Assembly: GCA_022702705.1 (NCBI GenBank)
Contig: CM040421.1
Location: 77,742,121-77,806,120 of the forward strand
Direction: 5' to 3'
Source: Papilionanthe hookeriana x Papilionanthe teres
Lineage: Eukaryota > Streptophyta > Magnoliopsida > Asparagales > Orchidaceae
DNA: 64,000 nucleotides
Shown: positions 11,950 to 24,493 of the stretch, piece after piece
How the letters are laid out: the number at the start of each line of letters is the position of its first letter
Numbering within the stretch: the stretch's first letter is position 1
Notes under the pieces: generated by a model
What the model was told of the DNA's origin: nothing
The model's database searches: none
The model's input: only the letters and a program-made list of their open reading frames with translations
Translations under genes and position numbers: made by a program

Positions 11950-12620
11950 ATCTGAAAAGTTGGGTTCCAGCAAATTAACTAAAAGGAATTCCCAGAATTT
12001 TCAAAGTTCGGCTTCAATAAACAGGACCAAAGAAAACAACCCAAAATTATAAAGTTCAAGCAATTCAGTTTAAGCAAGCTGAAGTAAAGAAAAATTCAAA
12101 GTCTTACAGCTTGAAAAAATCAGGTTCAACAAATTGAAGCGAAGGAGACATTCCAAAAAATTACAAAGCCTCGCAGTTTCGGCTTCCAGAGTAGAGAGAG
12201 CAAAGATCTTAACATCCAGCAATGTTCAAGCAAAAATCAAAGTGCATAGGAAATGAGAAATTTCAATTTCCACAAGCAAAACCATGCTAAATAAAATTCA
12301 TAAATTCAAGGTATAAATTAAATTCAAGCTAGCTACAGCCTTCTCATATACTCAATTCTGATGTTTGGCTTCAGTAAACCAAGACAAAGAAACTTACAGA
12401 TTTCCAAAATTTTGCTTCAGTGAGACAAAGGAAAACCATTGACATTCTAGAGTTTAATCTCATCAGATCGAAAAAAAGAAAAACAACTAAGTTTCTTGAG
12501 TTTGTTTTCAGTAAAATAAAACACAGGTAATTCCCAAATTCTCTCAATTCTACTTCAACAAAACTAAAGCACAGAAAACTCCAAAAGTTTCAAAGCTTGG
12601 CTTCAGCAAAACAAAGGCAA
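11950..12620. repeat. degenerate tandem repeat, GCTTCAGCAAAAC-type units
   Basis: Recurring blocks of the form GGCTTCAGTAAACCAAGACAAAGAAAC followed by TTCCAAAATTT occur at intervals of roughly 60-90 bp (for example near 12,010, 12,365, 12,410, 12,550 and 12,600). Units are diverged. They lie inside the Tat-like LTR. Confidence 0.5.
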
Positions 12621-13404
12621 AAGAAACTGATTGATTGCGGTCTTTTTATTTAAATTAGGGTCAGGAAATAACCAATACCGTAGTTTTCAAAATCGGGACA
12701 AAGAAATAGCTAACTATCATCATTCCTTTTATCAAATACATGACTAAGTCAATTATAGTTTTCTCAATCCCACATTTCAAAGCAAATCAAAGAAAGATTC
12801 TAAAAAAGAAAACCTCAGCATCACTTAAAAATAATTTTCTCCACGTCAACTGATTAAGAGATATTTGTTTAAGACACCCAAAATTACTTCAGGAATTCAA
12901 GTATAGCACCAAATATATGCCCTATGGATAATAAGGGCAGGCTTTCTCGAGCCAATTCATAAAGAACCCAACTAAATTTAATGAACAAATTTCAACATCA
13001 GCATATGTATAATATACTTTGAAAGAAAATATAACAAAGTATTAAAAGATCTTATGAATTCATAACTAAGAACATTATCTTAATCTTCAATCCTCAAAAT
13101 AAAGCTATGCGAAAACATTTAATTAAATACTTGCATTAATTCCCAATCAAGGAGAACAGAGACAAAAGAAGAGGAAAGATTCACCCATGCATTAATTCCT
13201 AATCAAAGAGAATGTAAGAACAAATTCTTGCATATGTTGTTTTAATTATGAACTTTGAAAGACATGAGAAAGTATCAACCCATTCACGATCTTAACAATG
13301 TCCACAAAAAAAAAGTGTAATCTACATCTTCACGAGAACAATTCTGAAGAAAATATCCATTCCAGCAGCTTAAAATCACAAAGTATTGCGAAACCTTTTC
13401 ATGA

Positions 13405-14286
13405 TTGGTGATTTACTCATATGAAAATTTTTCTCCTGCTGTAATCAATACCTTTTACCTACTACCTCTTGAAATATTTTGTTATTATGCAAATTATCAT
13501 CCTATGGAATGGGAATTAGATGAGATTATGTCTTTTCTTACTGATGAAAAAGGTCTCTGGAAAATCACAAATGAAAAGAGAGTGAACTTCTAAGCCTCAA
13601 ATTTACCTCCAAGGCTTGGCATTATTTTATCTCATCCAAGTTATTACCTTCGAGTCATATTAGCAAATTTACATGGGAAAGAGTTGTTCTTAATTATTGT
13701 ATTTAGCAAAGAAAGCTGATAAACATTGGAGTGATTATATTTTATTATATTATCAAATGTGCCAGAGCTATCACTATTGCAGGTATAGGATTTCCTTCCC
13801 TAATCCATTCACTTTGTGAGCAGTTTCGTGTAAAGTTTGAAACTTGGGAAGAGCTTCTTTAGCTACTTAGACCTATGACCAGTGTAAATGTGAACACTTA
13901 CACTGTGCATTTAGAATTTGGTTGGAAGGAGGATCTATCAGAGCTCCTAGTGAATCTGCTACTGCTGCTTCTACTTCTCGTGCTTTTACTTCGCAAGCAT
14001 CATTATTTAGAGGTCATTTTTCTAGTTCGTAGACTGAGATGTTACAAAGATTTTAAGGAGAGTTAGTTTGACCAGAGAACATGTTAAGGATAGAGATGAG
14101 AAGCTGGAAAACATTGAGAGATATATTCAGAAAAATGAAGAGTTCGAGGAGACTTATCAGCAATATATGGACAGACTGATTAGAGGAGATCACAGTGCTG
14201 AGATGCCTCCTCATCCATATTTTATCTCTTATGTACCATCCAGAAATTTGAATGAAAGAGGCGATGATGATGGACATGATGAGTAG
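13405..14286 (+). pseudogene. env-position ORF remnant of element N (plant-transposon-protein type)
   Basis: 13,405-13,593 reads AVINTFYLLPLEIFCYYANY then FLTDEKGLWKI and NEKRVNF. This matches in order the frames at about 46,200-46,340 of element A (YLTDGTRAWKI, NDKRVNF). The C-terminal part, 14,068-14,286, has a charged coiled-coil-like stretch (DEKLENIERYIQKNEEFEETY) and ends in the acidic tail GDDDGHDE. Athila elements carry an ORF here sometimes called env-like. I see no clear signal peptide or membrane segment, and from memory the core resembles the 'putative plant transposon protein' family. Several frameshifts between 13,600 and 14,050 break it. Confidence 0.75.
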
Positions 14287-15802
14287 GATTTTTATATGAT
14301 GAGTCTGTGATGTTTGTATTTGTGTTTTGTGATGTTTGGACTTTCTATTGTTTGTGGTATTATGTTGTGAACACTGATATGTATGGATTATTTCTATTGT
14401 GAACACTTAGATATATCTGTATTGGATATATGTTTTGTGATAGTTATAATATTTGTGATTTAATGTTGTGATTTGTCTATGGTAGTAAATGTTTTAAAGT
14501 GTATTGTGTTTTTAGTAGTGTATAATTTAATTCCAAATACTGTTAGAAAATTTTAGAACACACTTAGAAATTACTATTTATTTTGCATGTTTAACTTTTC
14601 AAAATTTGCTACCATATATTTTCTAGTGTTGTGATTTTTGTTATGTTAAGTTTGTGTACGTTTGCTTTGAAAACCTCCACTGCTGTAGAAGTCATTTGAA
14701 TTTTTTATTTTATGAAAAAACTGAAAAACTAAATTTGATTTCTTTCACTCATTTTTTTAAATAATTATACTTGGATATATAGGTTATGAAAATTCCTGTA
14801 AGCATGTTATTTAGTTTTTAAATCTTACCAATGTATTATTCCTTATGCTTAAATGTTTTATCATAATTAAATTTTTAAAATTTGAGAGGAATTTAAAGAC
14901 AAATTTACTAAAGCTAAAATTTTATTTGTTCTCAAGAATAATATAAATAAAATTTGATTTTTGATTGAAAATAATTATGTATATGAAGTTATACTTGGGG
15001 AGCAAAATTTTGAATATAGAAATGAGTAAGAGAATTTAGTTAAAATTTATCGTAATGATGAAAATTTTAAAGTCAAAATTTTTTCTTAGTAAAGAAATGT
15101 TAAATATAGTTAAACTATCTTTAGTAGGAAATATTGTATTTTTGAAAAAAATAGAAGATTTGATTTTTATTTTTCAAAGCTTAATTTTTTTTATTGAAGA
15201 ATAATTTCAACGCTGTTATTATGATTTTAAGTGAAGGATATATATCAAACCTTTGTTTTAATTGGAATGGTGGAATTCAAAATCATTAAAGGCCTATCCG
15301 GATACATTAATCATTATCTTATATAAAAAAGAAAGAGAAGGAAAAAAAGAAAAAGTAAAAGAAAAAGAGAAAAAGTATAGTATGTTAAAAAAAAGAAGAA
15401 GAAGCTTGAGGATTTAAGGTCTTAATCAAAAATTAGTTCCATAACTAAAGTTTAAAATACAAGTTTTATGAAAATCTAAAGCTTAAGATTATAATATAGT
15501 AAGTAAAATTATTTTCAAATAAAAATTTTGAAGTGAGAAAAATAATATGTTAAATCCTATATTTTGAAAAATCTATAAGTATTTCTGAATTAGATAGGAA
15601 CTCATACTTGTCATTATTCTTTACTTAAGAACTTTCTAATCTTTAAGTTGGTCTCATTTACTAAAATTTTTTCTAACTTGGACTATTTAATTTCTAGAAC
15701 AAAATTTTGTAACCTTCCTAAAAAAACTCATTTACATAATTTGCATGTTTAATTTTATGTGATTAAGTGTCACTTGAGGACAAGTAACACTATAAGTTTG
15801 GG
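14287..15802 (+). other. non-coding 3' leader of element N, with purine tract and hairpin
   Basis: AT-rich with no ORF. At 15,283-15,415 it holds the block AAAGGCCTATCCGGATA, a purine-rich tract and GAAGAAGCTTGAGGA, shared with elements A and M. At 15,769-15,788 lies the hairpin GTCACTTG-AGGA-CAAGTAAC. The LTR follows directly after AGTTTGGG, the likely remnant of the polypurine tract. Confidence 0.7.
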
Positions 15803-17510
15803 TGATTTTTATACAACTAAAATATATAGTGTTTTTATGCACATTTTTATACATAATTTTGAAGATATTGCACTTTAATGGAAGGTATTTTCAAGTTTTT
15901 CTTGTAAGTATGATTAAAATGAATGATTATGATGAAATGAGCAAAAAAGGATCAAATTTGGAGCAAAAATGAGAAGTGCGCAAAATTAGCGTTTAGCGGC
16001 TAAGCACCAAGGGGAGGCTCATAGGAGCAACAGTTCAAAGTGGCAAATTAAATAAAATTTGGCACCATTTCCAAGGGGTGTTCGAAGTAACTTTTGGCAT
16101 AAACTTCCTTAACTTCTTTTAGGTAGCAAATTCGAATAAAGAGATGCATCCTTTGGTAGATACATTAAATCTGGACATGATTTGAAGAGACAGCAAAGTA
16201 CCTTTTAGAAAGTTATTAAAATAAGACTTGAATATTAGAAGAAGGAGAAGAGTTTTGAAAGGAAGTATTGGCTGGAGAAGTTGGAGAAAAGCTTGAAGTG
16301 GTTGAAGGGAGAGAGGAAGAAAGAGAGTCTTCTTCTTGTTATAATTTCCTTAGTTTTTCATTTTACTTTATCATAATTTGTATTAGAATTTAGGAGAGTG
16401 AATCCTTAGAGTTGAGTGCCTCCCCCTAAGGAGTCATTTAGTGGAAAGCAAAGTTTCAGAGGAACTTCAAGAGTCTTGTGGAGAGAATTTTCAGATAAGT
16501 TTTTATCTTTTTATTTTACATTTAGATTTAAAGTAAAACTTGTTGTGTTTTCACTATGATTTCTACTTTCAAAATCAAATTGTGTTTATGTTTTCTCCTT
16601 GAGTTCTGAGTATTTTTCTTTATCTTTTTCCATTTCAATGATGAATTAATTAAATAATAGATGGATGTTGTGTGAAGTATAGATTTTTAATGTTTGAAGA
16701 AGTTGTGATGATTCCACTACCTTGCACTTCATTTACCTCTTGATTTGGCCAATTAAGATGTTAAAATTTATTGTGAGAACATGTAAGAACCAAAGCGGCA
16801 TTGTCTCAATCAACAATTGGAGAGAATCACATGAAATTGTATGGGTAAGAATGTATTCCATATAGTTGAGTGCAAATAAATAGGGAGATATGCTTTTGTA
16901 AGGGTTTAGAATTAGGGGACTTTATAGTGACAAGCTAAAGCCCCCAATTTGGTTTGATGGTTTAAGTTTTGTTATGAGATGTTATCCCCGAGGTAGAGGG
17001 AGAAAGGGGAACTCTAGATTGAGAGCTAGTATCTTCCCTGCCTAACCCATCTAAAAGATTTCAAAACTTCAAATAACATATGTTCTATATAAAACCAAGT
17101 AAGGGTAAAGAATATAACTACTCATATTTCGCAGAACACATTTAAATACATCCACAACAAAATTTCATAATTATTACTGATTCATTGAGGAGGAAAAAGA
17201 TATTTTATTCTTGTTTTCTTTCATATTGTTTTTATAGTCTTAATAATTTTAGTTTCTTTCTTTAATTTTTCTTAAAAAAATTATCAAAAAGAATTTATAC
17301 TTTCTATCTTTAAAACATAAATTACAATATCATTTACAAAAGTAAAACGTTATTTTTCTGCTTTCTTTAAATTTTTGGACATTTCCCAGTGGGTTTGATA
17401 TCTTGGGCCTTAATCAAAAAGTCCTATATTACTTAGTAAACGATATGTATACTTTCGTAGAATCCCATATTATAAAATAATTACAGTTAATTTTTTATTT
17501 CTTTAGAACA
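15803..17510 (+). repeat. LTR of element N
   Basis: Starts TGATTTTTATAC after the hairpin and PPT-like AGTTTGGG, and ends ...GAACA. Internal blocks match other LTRs in the window: TTTTTATGCA near the start, GCAAATAAATAGGGAGATA at about 16,867 (A has GCAAATAAATAGGAAGATA at 37,978), and CCTATATTACTTAGTAAACGATATGTATACTTTCGTAG at about 17,420. Length 1,708 bp is similar to A's 1,850 bp. Confidence 0.8.
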
Positions 17511-17540
17511 AAGTTTTTTGTGTCATTATAAAGAAGGAGA
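17511..17540 (+). promoter_or_regulatory. decayed primer-binding site relic after the N LTR
   Basis: The sequence after the LTR end is AAGTTTTTTGTGTCATTATA. It lines up with A's AGTTTTTGGCGCCGTTGCCG with almost only C/T and G/A changes. A PBS is not expected after a 3' LTR. Confidence 0.45.
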
Positions 17541-18393
17541 TGTTATTGTTGAAAAGAAATATAAAGTGTAAAACATAAGCATAATTATTCGAGGATCACT
17601 CAGCAAGCATGCCCAGGCTTCAATTTTGGAGCTAAATTGGGCCTAGGTATGAGTTCATTTAAGGTGTGATTCGTCTTGGAGAGGTTCAAGGTATAAGGAC
17701 TCTGTGCCTCTCTATCTCCTCTTCAAAGGCTCTCGCGTAAGGCTTATTTATAGCCATGGAGAGGCTTGGGTGAACTTGGGTTTGCTTAGGTTTCACTTGG
17801 GGGAGTTACTGTTCAATGTCATGATGACTGAAGATAAGGTTTCAACATAGAATTATCCCAAATGGCTATTCTAAGGTGACATTCATAATGAGTTCTCGTT
17901 ATGGTGAGGATTTGATCAAGTTCATAGCTTTCTTTTGATTGGGCATTCCATGAGGTGGATTGGCCTCTTAGAATGAGCTGGATTCATCCTCTCTCATAAG
18001 CTTACAAGTCATATCATTACCTTGGCATGAGGTGACACATAAGCCTCCGTATTCACCCTTTTCATGGTTTGCTCAAAATGGTGTTTAACCATTGTAGAAG
18101 GAGTTGGTTTAAGTCATTTTTCTATTATATTGGTGAGTCCATAAAATGCTTAAGTGTCCTATAAGTTGGTCGGCCACCTCACTCCATGCAAATAGATGGT
18201 TCATTCCATGGGGCTGACACACATTTCCCTTTACATAAATGTATGTATTTTGGTCATGATGGCTTTTAACCATCGGTTTACCTTGGTTAATTCTATTGAA
18301 TGTGGAGGTGCTTGATTATTCATCAATTGTTTCTCCAAGAATTAATGAGAGAATGACACCTCATTATTCCTTTCATTATGATTCCATGATGGG

Positions 18394-18413
18394 GTTTTAA
18401 CCATGGTTAAAAC
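18394..18413. repeat. perfect 20-bp palindrome
   Basis: GTTTTAACCATGGTTAAAAC equals its own reverse complement. Related half-sites TTTAACCAT occur twice upstream in the same block. Confidence 0.9.
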
Positions 18414-18729
18414 GAGGTATCATGAGTCATTCAATGTGTTAACCCATATGCAATGGGTCTCATGGGTCACGTGTAACCCATATGATGTGATTTATGATTT
18501 CATTGTTAGGTTTTAAAATTGAAAGTCATTTATTGTGTCACATGTGATGTCAAATGTCCAAATTCAATTCATGGTTTATTAATCATAATTCCATTTTTTA
18601 ATTAATTATGTAATTAATTAAAAATATTTGAATTTATAATATTAACCAATAAATTGATTAAAACAATTTTTGAAATTAATTATTTAATCAATTTTATCAA
18701 TTTTGGTTCATAATTTGGTATTTTGACCA

Positions 18730-19620
18730 AATTTGATTAATGTTGACCAAGCATGACCATGGTTGACCCAGGTTGACCCAAGTTGACTCATTCTAGCCCA
18801 AGGGTAACCAATTTGACTTTTCCAACCTTGTCATGGTTTGATTGGTCATGAGATTCAAGAGTTTTGAATTTTCGGTTAGATTTGGTCATGTTGACCAATT
18901 TTAGGGTTTATGTTGACCTAATGATCAATGTAGTGACCTTTAGGTTCTACATTGGTCATCTTGACCAATGTTAAGTTGATTATGTCAAGGGTTGGTCAAT
19001 GTAGTCAATGTGGTGGTTATGAGGTCAGGGATTGACCATTTTGACCTAAGTTTGACCATTTGCATCAAAGCTTTACCAATTTGATCAATAGGGTGGTCAT
19101 TAGGTCAATGGGTTGACCATATTGATCTAAATTGACCATTTAGGTCAAAGGTTGACCAGTTTGGTCATTGAGTCAAGGATTGACCACCATTTGGGTCAAA
19201 GGTTGGCTAGTTTGGTTAACAGGGTGGTCATTGGGTCAATGGGTTCACCATTTTGACCTAAGTTGACCATTTGAGTCAAAGTTAACTAGTTTGGTCACTT
19301 GGGTGGTCATTGGGTCAATGGGTTCACCATTTTGACCAAATTTGATTATTTGGGTCAATGATTGACCAGTTTGGATAATAGGGTAGTCATTGGGTCAATG
19401 GGTTGACCATTATAACCTAAGTTGACCATTTGGGTCAAAGGTTGACCAGTTTGGTCATTGGGGTGGTCATTGTTAACCATTTAGACTAAATTTGACTGTT
19501 TGGGACAACGGTTAACCAATTTGGTCAATAGGGTGGTCATTGGATTAATGGGTTGACCATTCTGACCTAATTTGACTATTTGGGTCAAAGATTGACCAGT
19601 TTGGTCAATAATTAATCAAA
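18730..19620. repeat. ~80-bp minisatellite rich in TTGAC/GTCAA
   Basis: The landmark GGGTGGTCATTGGGTCAATG (with variants) begins at about 19,091, 19,222, 19,301, 19,381, 19,461 and 19,531, so the main period is 80 bp with one longer gap and one shorter unit. Each unit contains both TTGACCA and TGGTCAA, so short inverted pairs recur throughout. Confidence 0.85.
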
Positions 19621-19790
19621 TCAGTGTGTCATTGCTGATATAATCATTTTAGGGTGTCATTAAGATTCGGGTTAAAAAGGCTTCATTAACATTTTACCCT
19701 AGACATTAGGATTTAATGACCATAAATGAGATTTAGAGATTCAATATTTGTAGACTTCCTGTCTCAAGATGATTTAGAAATTATCCTCAC

Positions 19791-21101
19791 AAAAGTGAGG
19801 TCAACACTCTTGATATGGCTAATATCTCACTTTAGTTTCCAAACACCTAGAACAAATTGAGGATTTTAGTATGTCACCCTAAAATCTTCAATTCTACACC
19901 CAATAAAGTATATTTCCATATTTATTTGCACTCAACCAAATGAACTAAATTCTTATCCATGAAATCAAATGTGATTCTCTTACTTACTTGTAGAAAGCAT
20001 AGCCCTCTTGGATCGTATGCTTCACAAAAAATTTTAACAAATCAATTAGTCAGATCGATAAGTAAATCAAGTAAAAACCATCACATTTATAATCAAAACA
20101 TATTTTAACATGCATCCCAAAATATTAAACATGAATCCTACTCATTGCAAAAGAAAAGTAAATGAAATAACCTTCTCTTGCCACTATTGCCTAACAAGAA
20201 GAAAGAGTAACAAAAACTGCTCACAAAGCACAAAGAAAACACAATGGAAAATTTCATTACATCAAAGCAAATCCACTAGATATTTTATTAGAATATCATA
20301 AGATAATGAAGAACACAATACATAGCCTTTTCCCCTTGAAATAATGTTGAAGATCTCTCCCATAAAGTTTCTCGCTAATCCATGCAATGCTAGTACAATT
20401 CCTTATCGATTCTCTCAAAATCCCCTCTCCAATTTCTCTAGAAAATATAGAAATCTACATTTATACTCCTATTCTAAGATCTATAAACATTTTTCATCGT
20501 TTTTCCAATATACACCCCAAATTTCAGACATAGAATCCTTATTTTATATTGTAGGGATGAATTTGCAAGAGTTCCCTTAGGCACCCCTTCAAAATTAGTC
20601 CAAATTCAATGCATATGGAAGAATAATTATTTTTGGAACCATTTGCGCCAAAATCTAGTTTCATTGGCACTTGCTCTCTGGATTCTAGTGTTGTAAGTGC
20701 CAGTTTTTGTGCCATTGCCACCACCCTGCATGTAGCTCCACCATTTCGCTCTGTTTAGCTCCATTTTCACTCTGTTTCGCCAGTTCTATTTCTCTCCTAA
20801 CTGTTATACCTACAAGATAAGCATGAAAAAAAACCTTTCTTTCAATTTTAATTTTATTCAATAATAAGTGATAAATGTAAAAGAGATTAAGCATGGAAAG
20901 AAATATCGAAATGTGTCAAGTCAAAATTTTCTTCCTTGCTCGTTTGAACTCCAAATTGCACCATATTTGCTTCATTTTCTCCAAAAGTCCATTTCATATA
21001 CTTGAAGCCAAAAATGTACAAAATACATTCCTTTAAACTACAATATCACTAATATTAAGCATTAAATGTATGCAAAAAATAGTCATTTTTTAGGTGTATC
21101 A
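19791..21101 (-). repeat. 3' LTR of element M, truncated
   Basis: Starts TGATACACC at 21,101 on the minus strand, right after TTTGGAGGA, a PPT-like run. It matches M's 5' LTR throughout: TTAGGCACCCCTTCAAAATTA at about 20,578 corresponds to A's insertion site, and the block at 19,830-20,340 matches 28,840-29,360. The last ~600 bp of the LTR are absent where block X begins. Confidence 0.8.
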
Positions 21102-22813
21102 TCCTCCAAATTAAAACGTTACTTGTCCTCAAGTAACACTATAACTTTAAATACCAACTTTATTGATTTGAGGTTGTGGGTTTCAGTAGAGTATCCTATA
21201 ATTTCATCTCAGAAATATTATAGTGAAACTTAGGAGAAATTATAGTAAATCAACCTACCCTGGGGTGTAGGAATATCTCATATTTAACTTTAGAATCCTG
21301 ATTTTCTATTTACTGTAAAAGTTATTGAAACTTGTCAAACTAAAAATTTATAGAAAGTATAAAATCAGAATTTAAGCACTTTATCTATACCAATTCGACC
21401 AATAATTTTTTGAAATAAGAATAAGTTTAGGATTTCTTCTAAGTCTTTTCATTTAAAATGATTCAAGTGAAACCAATTTTTTATTAAGCTTCTCCTCAAG
21501 CTTCTTCTCACATATTATCCTTTTAGTTTTCTTTTTCTTTTCTTTCAGGATCATTTTAATCATCATTCTTTTCTTTTTGTTTTATGTGATGATCACTATA
21601 TCTAGATAGGCCTTTAATAATTTTAAATTTCACTGTATTCTTTCTAGAAATCAAAACTCAAAACTTTCCCTCAATATTTAAAAGTGTAAATATTAGTTTG
21701 AAAAAGGTTTTAATAAAGGCTCAATTCTCATTAAGTAAAAATCTAAGAATCTTAGCATTTTAAATATTCAACTCCTTTCTACTATAAATAGCAATATCAT
21801 TTTCCTAAAGTCTCCTACAATGTATCTTAACTCTAGAATAGTTTCTTCATAAGGAATTCAACTAAGATTTTTTTCTAAGATTCCTAAAAACAAAATTATA
21901 GTAACCTAAAGGTAACAACACATTCTACAAGTCCTTTTAAAAGTGATATCAAATAAATACGGGCTACTGAAGACAAATAATGTTAAGTTTTAAAAATTAT
22001 TCTTCTACACAAACTTGAATCTTTAAATATTTTAAAAATAATTCTATAAAATGTAGTAGGAAGAAGAAGTAAAAGTTGAATCTACTAGCTACTACAACAT
22101 TCTATCAAAAATTCATATATATGAGTAATCAGGATAGAATGACTGCAGGAGAAAGTAAATCTAGCCTAAAATTTACGTGCAATAATATTAAACTAAATGG
22201 AAGTAGAGTCACTTTATAATCTATTTTTCTTCCTACAATTGTTAATATGTCTGGCATTCAGTACAGAAAATATAAGCAGGAACAAAAACATTTCAGAAAT
22301 TCTATCTTCCACGTGTCTATCAAAAATATCTACAATTGTTAATCAGTAAATTTTATAGCAGAAAGTAAATCAAAACTGAACATGCCAAAATGAAATTCAC
22401 TAAATAAAAGTCCACGTAGCATAACAGGTATCCTCATAGGAATACAAAAATATTTTCAAGTCCTATATAAAGTTGTAACACAAAAGTAAACATAAAATAC
22501 AAATACAAACACATATGATAAGTGAGGTCAATTTTTCCTCCATCTCATCGCATCTCACTACCTTACTTCCAATTTATATTGGAATAGCTACACAAATAAA
22601 TTAAGTCCTTTTGAATAATTTTATATAGTACAACCCATAGATACGGTTACCCCTGATGTATTGGTTCACGTGCACCAACCTTAGGCATTACATTATATTT
22701 TTAAGTATGCACCTCTAATAGTTATAAATCGTAGTGTAAGATCATCTCATGTTACTCATCAAAAAGGTTCATGAATTCTACCATATGAAAATAAAGTTAG
22801 AGAAAGGAAGTAA
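21102..22813 (-). other. 3' non-coding leader of element M, with hairpin and purine tract
   Basis: The hairpin GTTACTTG-TCCT-CAAGTAAC lies at 21,118-21,137, 17 bp from the LTR. The block with AGGCCTATCTAGATATA (minus strand), a purine-rich run and GAAGAAGCTTGAGGA lies at 21,483-21,625, as in N and A. No ORF is preserved, although the right part is where the env-position ORF tail would be expected. Confidence 0.7.
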
Positions 22814-24493
22814 TAATCGACATTAAAATTACTTATTTTTATGTACATAATAAGCTTAATTTTTAAGGATATTATGCTTTAATGAAAGATATTTTAATGT
22901 TTTTGGTTGCTGGTATAAGAAAAAGAGTTTAAGAATGAAAACAGCAAAAGTTAACAAAAACAAACAAAAATCGGCTTAAAGGAAGAAAATTGCAAACCAA
23001 CCGTTCTAGCGCCTGGGAGCTAGAATATGGCGTTTGGGTGCAAGAATCTGAAGCCTAGGCGCTAGAATTTGGAGCCTAGGTGCTAGAATCTGGAGCCTGG
23101 GTGCTAAAATATGGCGCCTAGATGCCATATAAGAATATGGCTGGTGCCTAGGTGCTAAAATTCGGCGCCTTGGCGCGACAGTTATCTTCTAGAAGATTAA
23201 ATGAATGAGGTCGAATTTTGAAGAGGTGTCTAAGTCAACCCTTGGGTCATTTTTGAAGCTCTATAAATAGGGATTGATTCTACAACCTAGGAGAGTCCTT
23301 TTATAGACCTTTCATATATAACCTAAAGTGTGTGAGTGTGTAGAGAGTTTTTTTAGAGTCATTGTAATTTCTGAAGTTTGAAGTCCTATAAGAGTTTGTG
23401 GGAGTCAGAAAATTCAGAGTACTTCAAAGGATTGCCTTGGAAATCATTCCAGATAAGTATTGTATTTTTGTTCTTAAGTATTGTACTTTGGATTTGAGTT
23501 TTATAAATATATTTGGTGTTGTTTTTCCAATGCTTTTTCAGTAGTTTTTTTTCTTTCTCCTTACATATTATGAAGAAATTATGTAAAAGGTTTAGATTTT
23601 ATTTATAAATTTTTCTTTTATTTCTAGAAATTGTGATGATATTTTTTATCGGATCTTCATTCAGTTTACAAACTGGCCACTTGTACTGTTAAAGCTTTTG
23701 GAGAAAATTTATAGACCCGAAAGGGCTAAGATTTCTTAACTAGTAAGTATCACATTTCACTTTGGAAAGAGAAGTGGTGATCGTCTAAGGAGGAGTGCAA
23801 ATAAATAGGGAGATAAGATTTGATTGGCATATAATTGGTGTTTCTAGAGTGACAGGCTAGTTTTTTTATCAATTTGGTCTAAAGTTTGTTAAAATTGTTA
23901 CTGGTAGGTTTTATAGAGAGGGTACAGTGGGTAATCTAAGAGAGAGAGACTAAAACCTACACAAGACTACTATACATACTGGCAACAACCTTTAGATTAG
24001 TCAATGTTTTATATGCACATAACAAGGGGTAAAGAAAATGTATGCTCCTATTTGTCACAATATCACAATTTAATTTCTAAATATTTGAAATCCTCTACAT
24101 ATTATGAATTATTTATAAGTAGAAATTTTCTTTATTTATATTACCTAAATTACTGCATTTCATTTTAATTATACTTACAAAAATTAGTAAACTTGATTTC
24201 ACCTTTAATAATTTTTCCATATTTTAAACTTAAATTTCAATATGTTTTCGGTATTTTTAGAATTAATTTGTTTTTTATTTCTTAACTATTCCTCGTGGGA
24301 TCGATACTGGGGTTTTTATAGAAAATCCTATATTACTTGAAACGATGCATATATTTATGTAGTACCCCTAGTGAGAAAGCTAATTCTTTAAATCTGATTA
24401 TTTTCATTCATTCTCACTAGCCTTTTAATATAATTTGGGTCAAATTTTGGCATATTAAGAAAATTAAATATTTACGTAATTGTGGTTGGGTCA
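22814..24493 (+). repeat. left LTR of unit P
   Basis: 1,680 bp ending ...GGTTGGGTCA. TATA box CTATAAATAG at 23,261-23,270. Several GCGCC-type motifs lie at 23,009-23,170. The end part matches other LTRs: CGTGGGATCGATACTGGGG near 24,293 and GTAGTACCCCTAGTG near 24,359. Confidence 0.85.

Larger units (their letters stand above)
1..13400 (-). mobile_element. Tat/Ogre-like Ty3/gypsy retrotransposon, left end outside window
   Basis: The order read on the minus strand is LTR, PBS, ORF1, gag, protease, RT, RNase H, second RNase H and integrase. The extra ORF before gag and the second RNase H between RT/RNase H and integrase are hallmarks of the Tat/Ogre lineage (family knowledge). Every coding domain is broken by stops or frameshifts, so the copy is not autonomous. 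The 3' LTR lies to the left of the window. The right border is placed near 13,400 because N's Athila-type env-position ORF resumes there in the opposite orientation, so this element probably inserted into N. That border is approximate because no second LTR is available for comparison. Confidence 0.85.
9163..13400 (-). repeat. 5' LTR of the Tat-like element, about 4.2 kb
   Basis: It ends in TGTCCCACA on the minus strand, just before the PBS. Its last 300 bp resemble the last 470 bp of unit Y (36,970-37,443), including a shared hairpin. No ORF of interest is present. The body holds short tandem repeats, a TG-rich tract and degenerate A-rich repeats, described separately. The right border is not fixed by a second LTR; it is placed where N's coding sequence resumes. 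Confidence 0.6.
13401..17540 (+). mobile_element. element N: 3' part of an Athila-like retrotransposon
   Basis: Contains the env-position ORF remnant, a long non-coding 3' leader, a conserved hairpin and a TG...CA LTR, in the same order as element A at 45,897-50,259. The upstream half of N is missing from the window because the Tat-like element interrupts it. Confidence 0.8.
17541..19790. repeat. block X: unclassified repeat with TATA-like site and minisatellite
   Basis: Unrelated to the Athila LTRs on either side. It contains CTTATTTATAGCC at about 17,740, a TATA-like site, followed by imperfect repeats with TTTAACCAT (near 18,075, 18,265 and 18,395) and then the TTGAC-rich minisatellite. 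There is no ORF of note. I could not find matching ends or a target-site duplication, so the family and exact borders are unknown; a solo LTR is possible. Confidence 0.5.
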
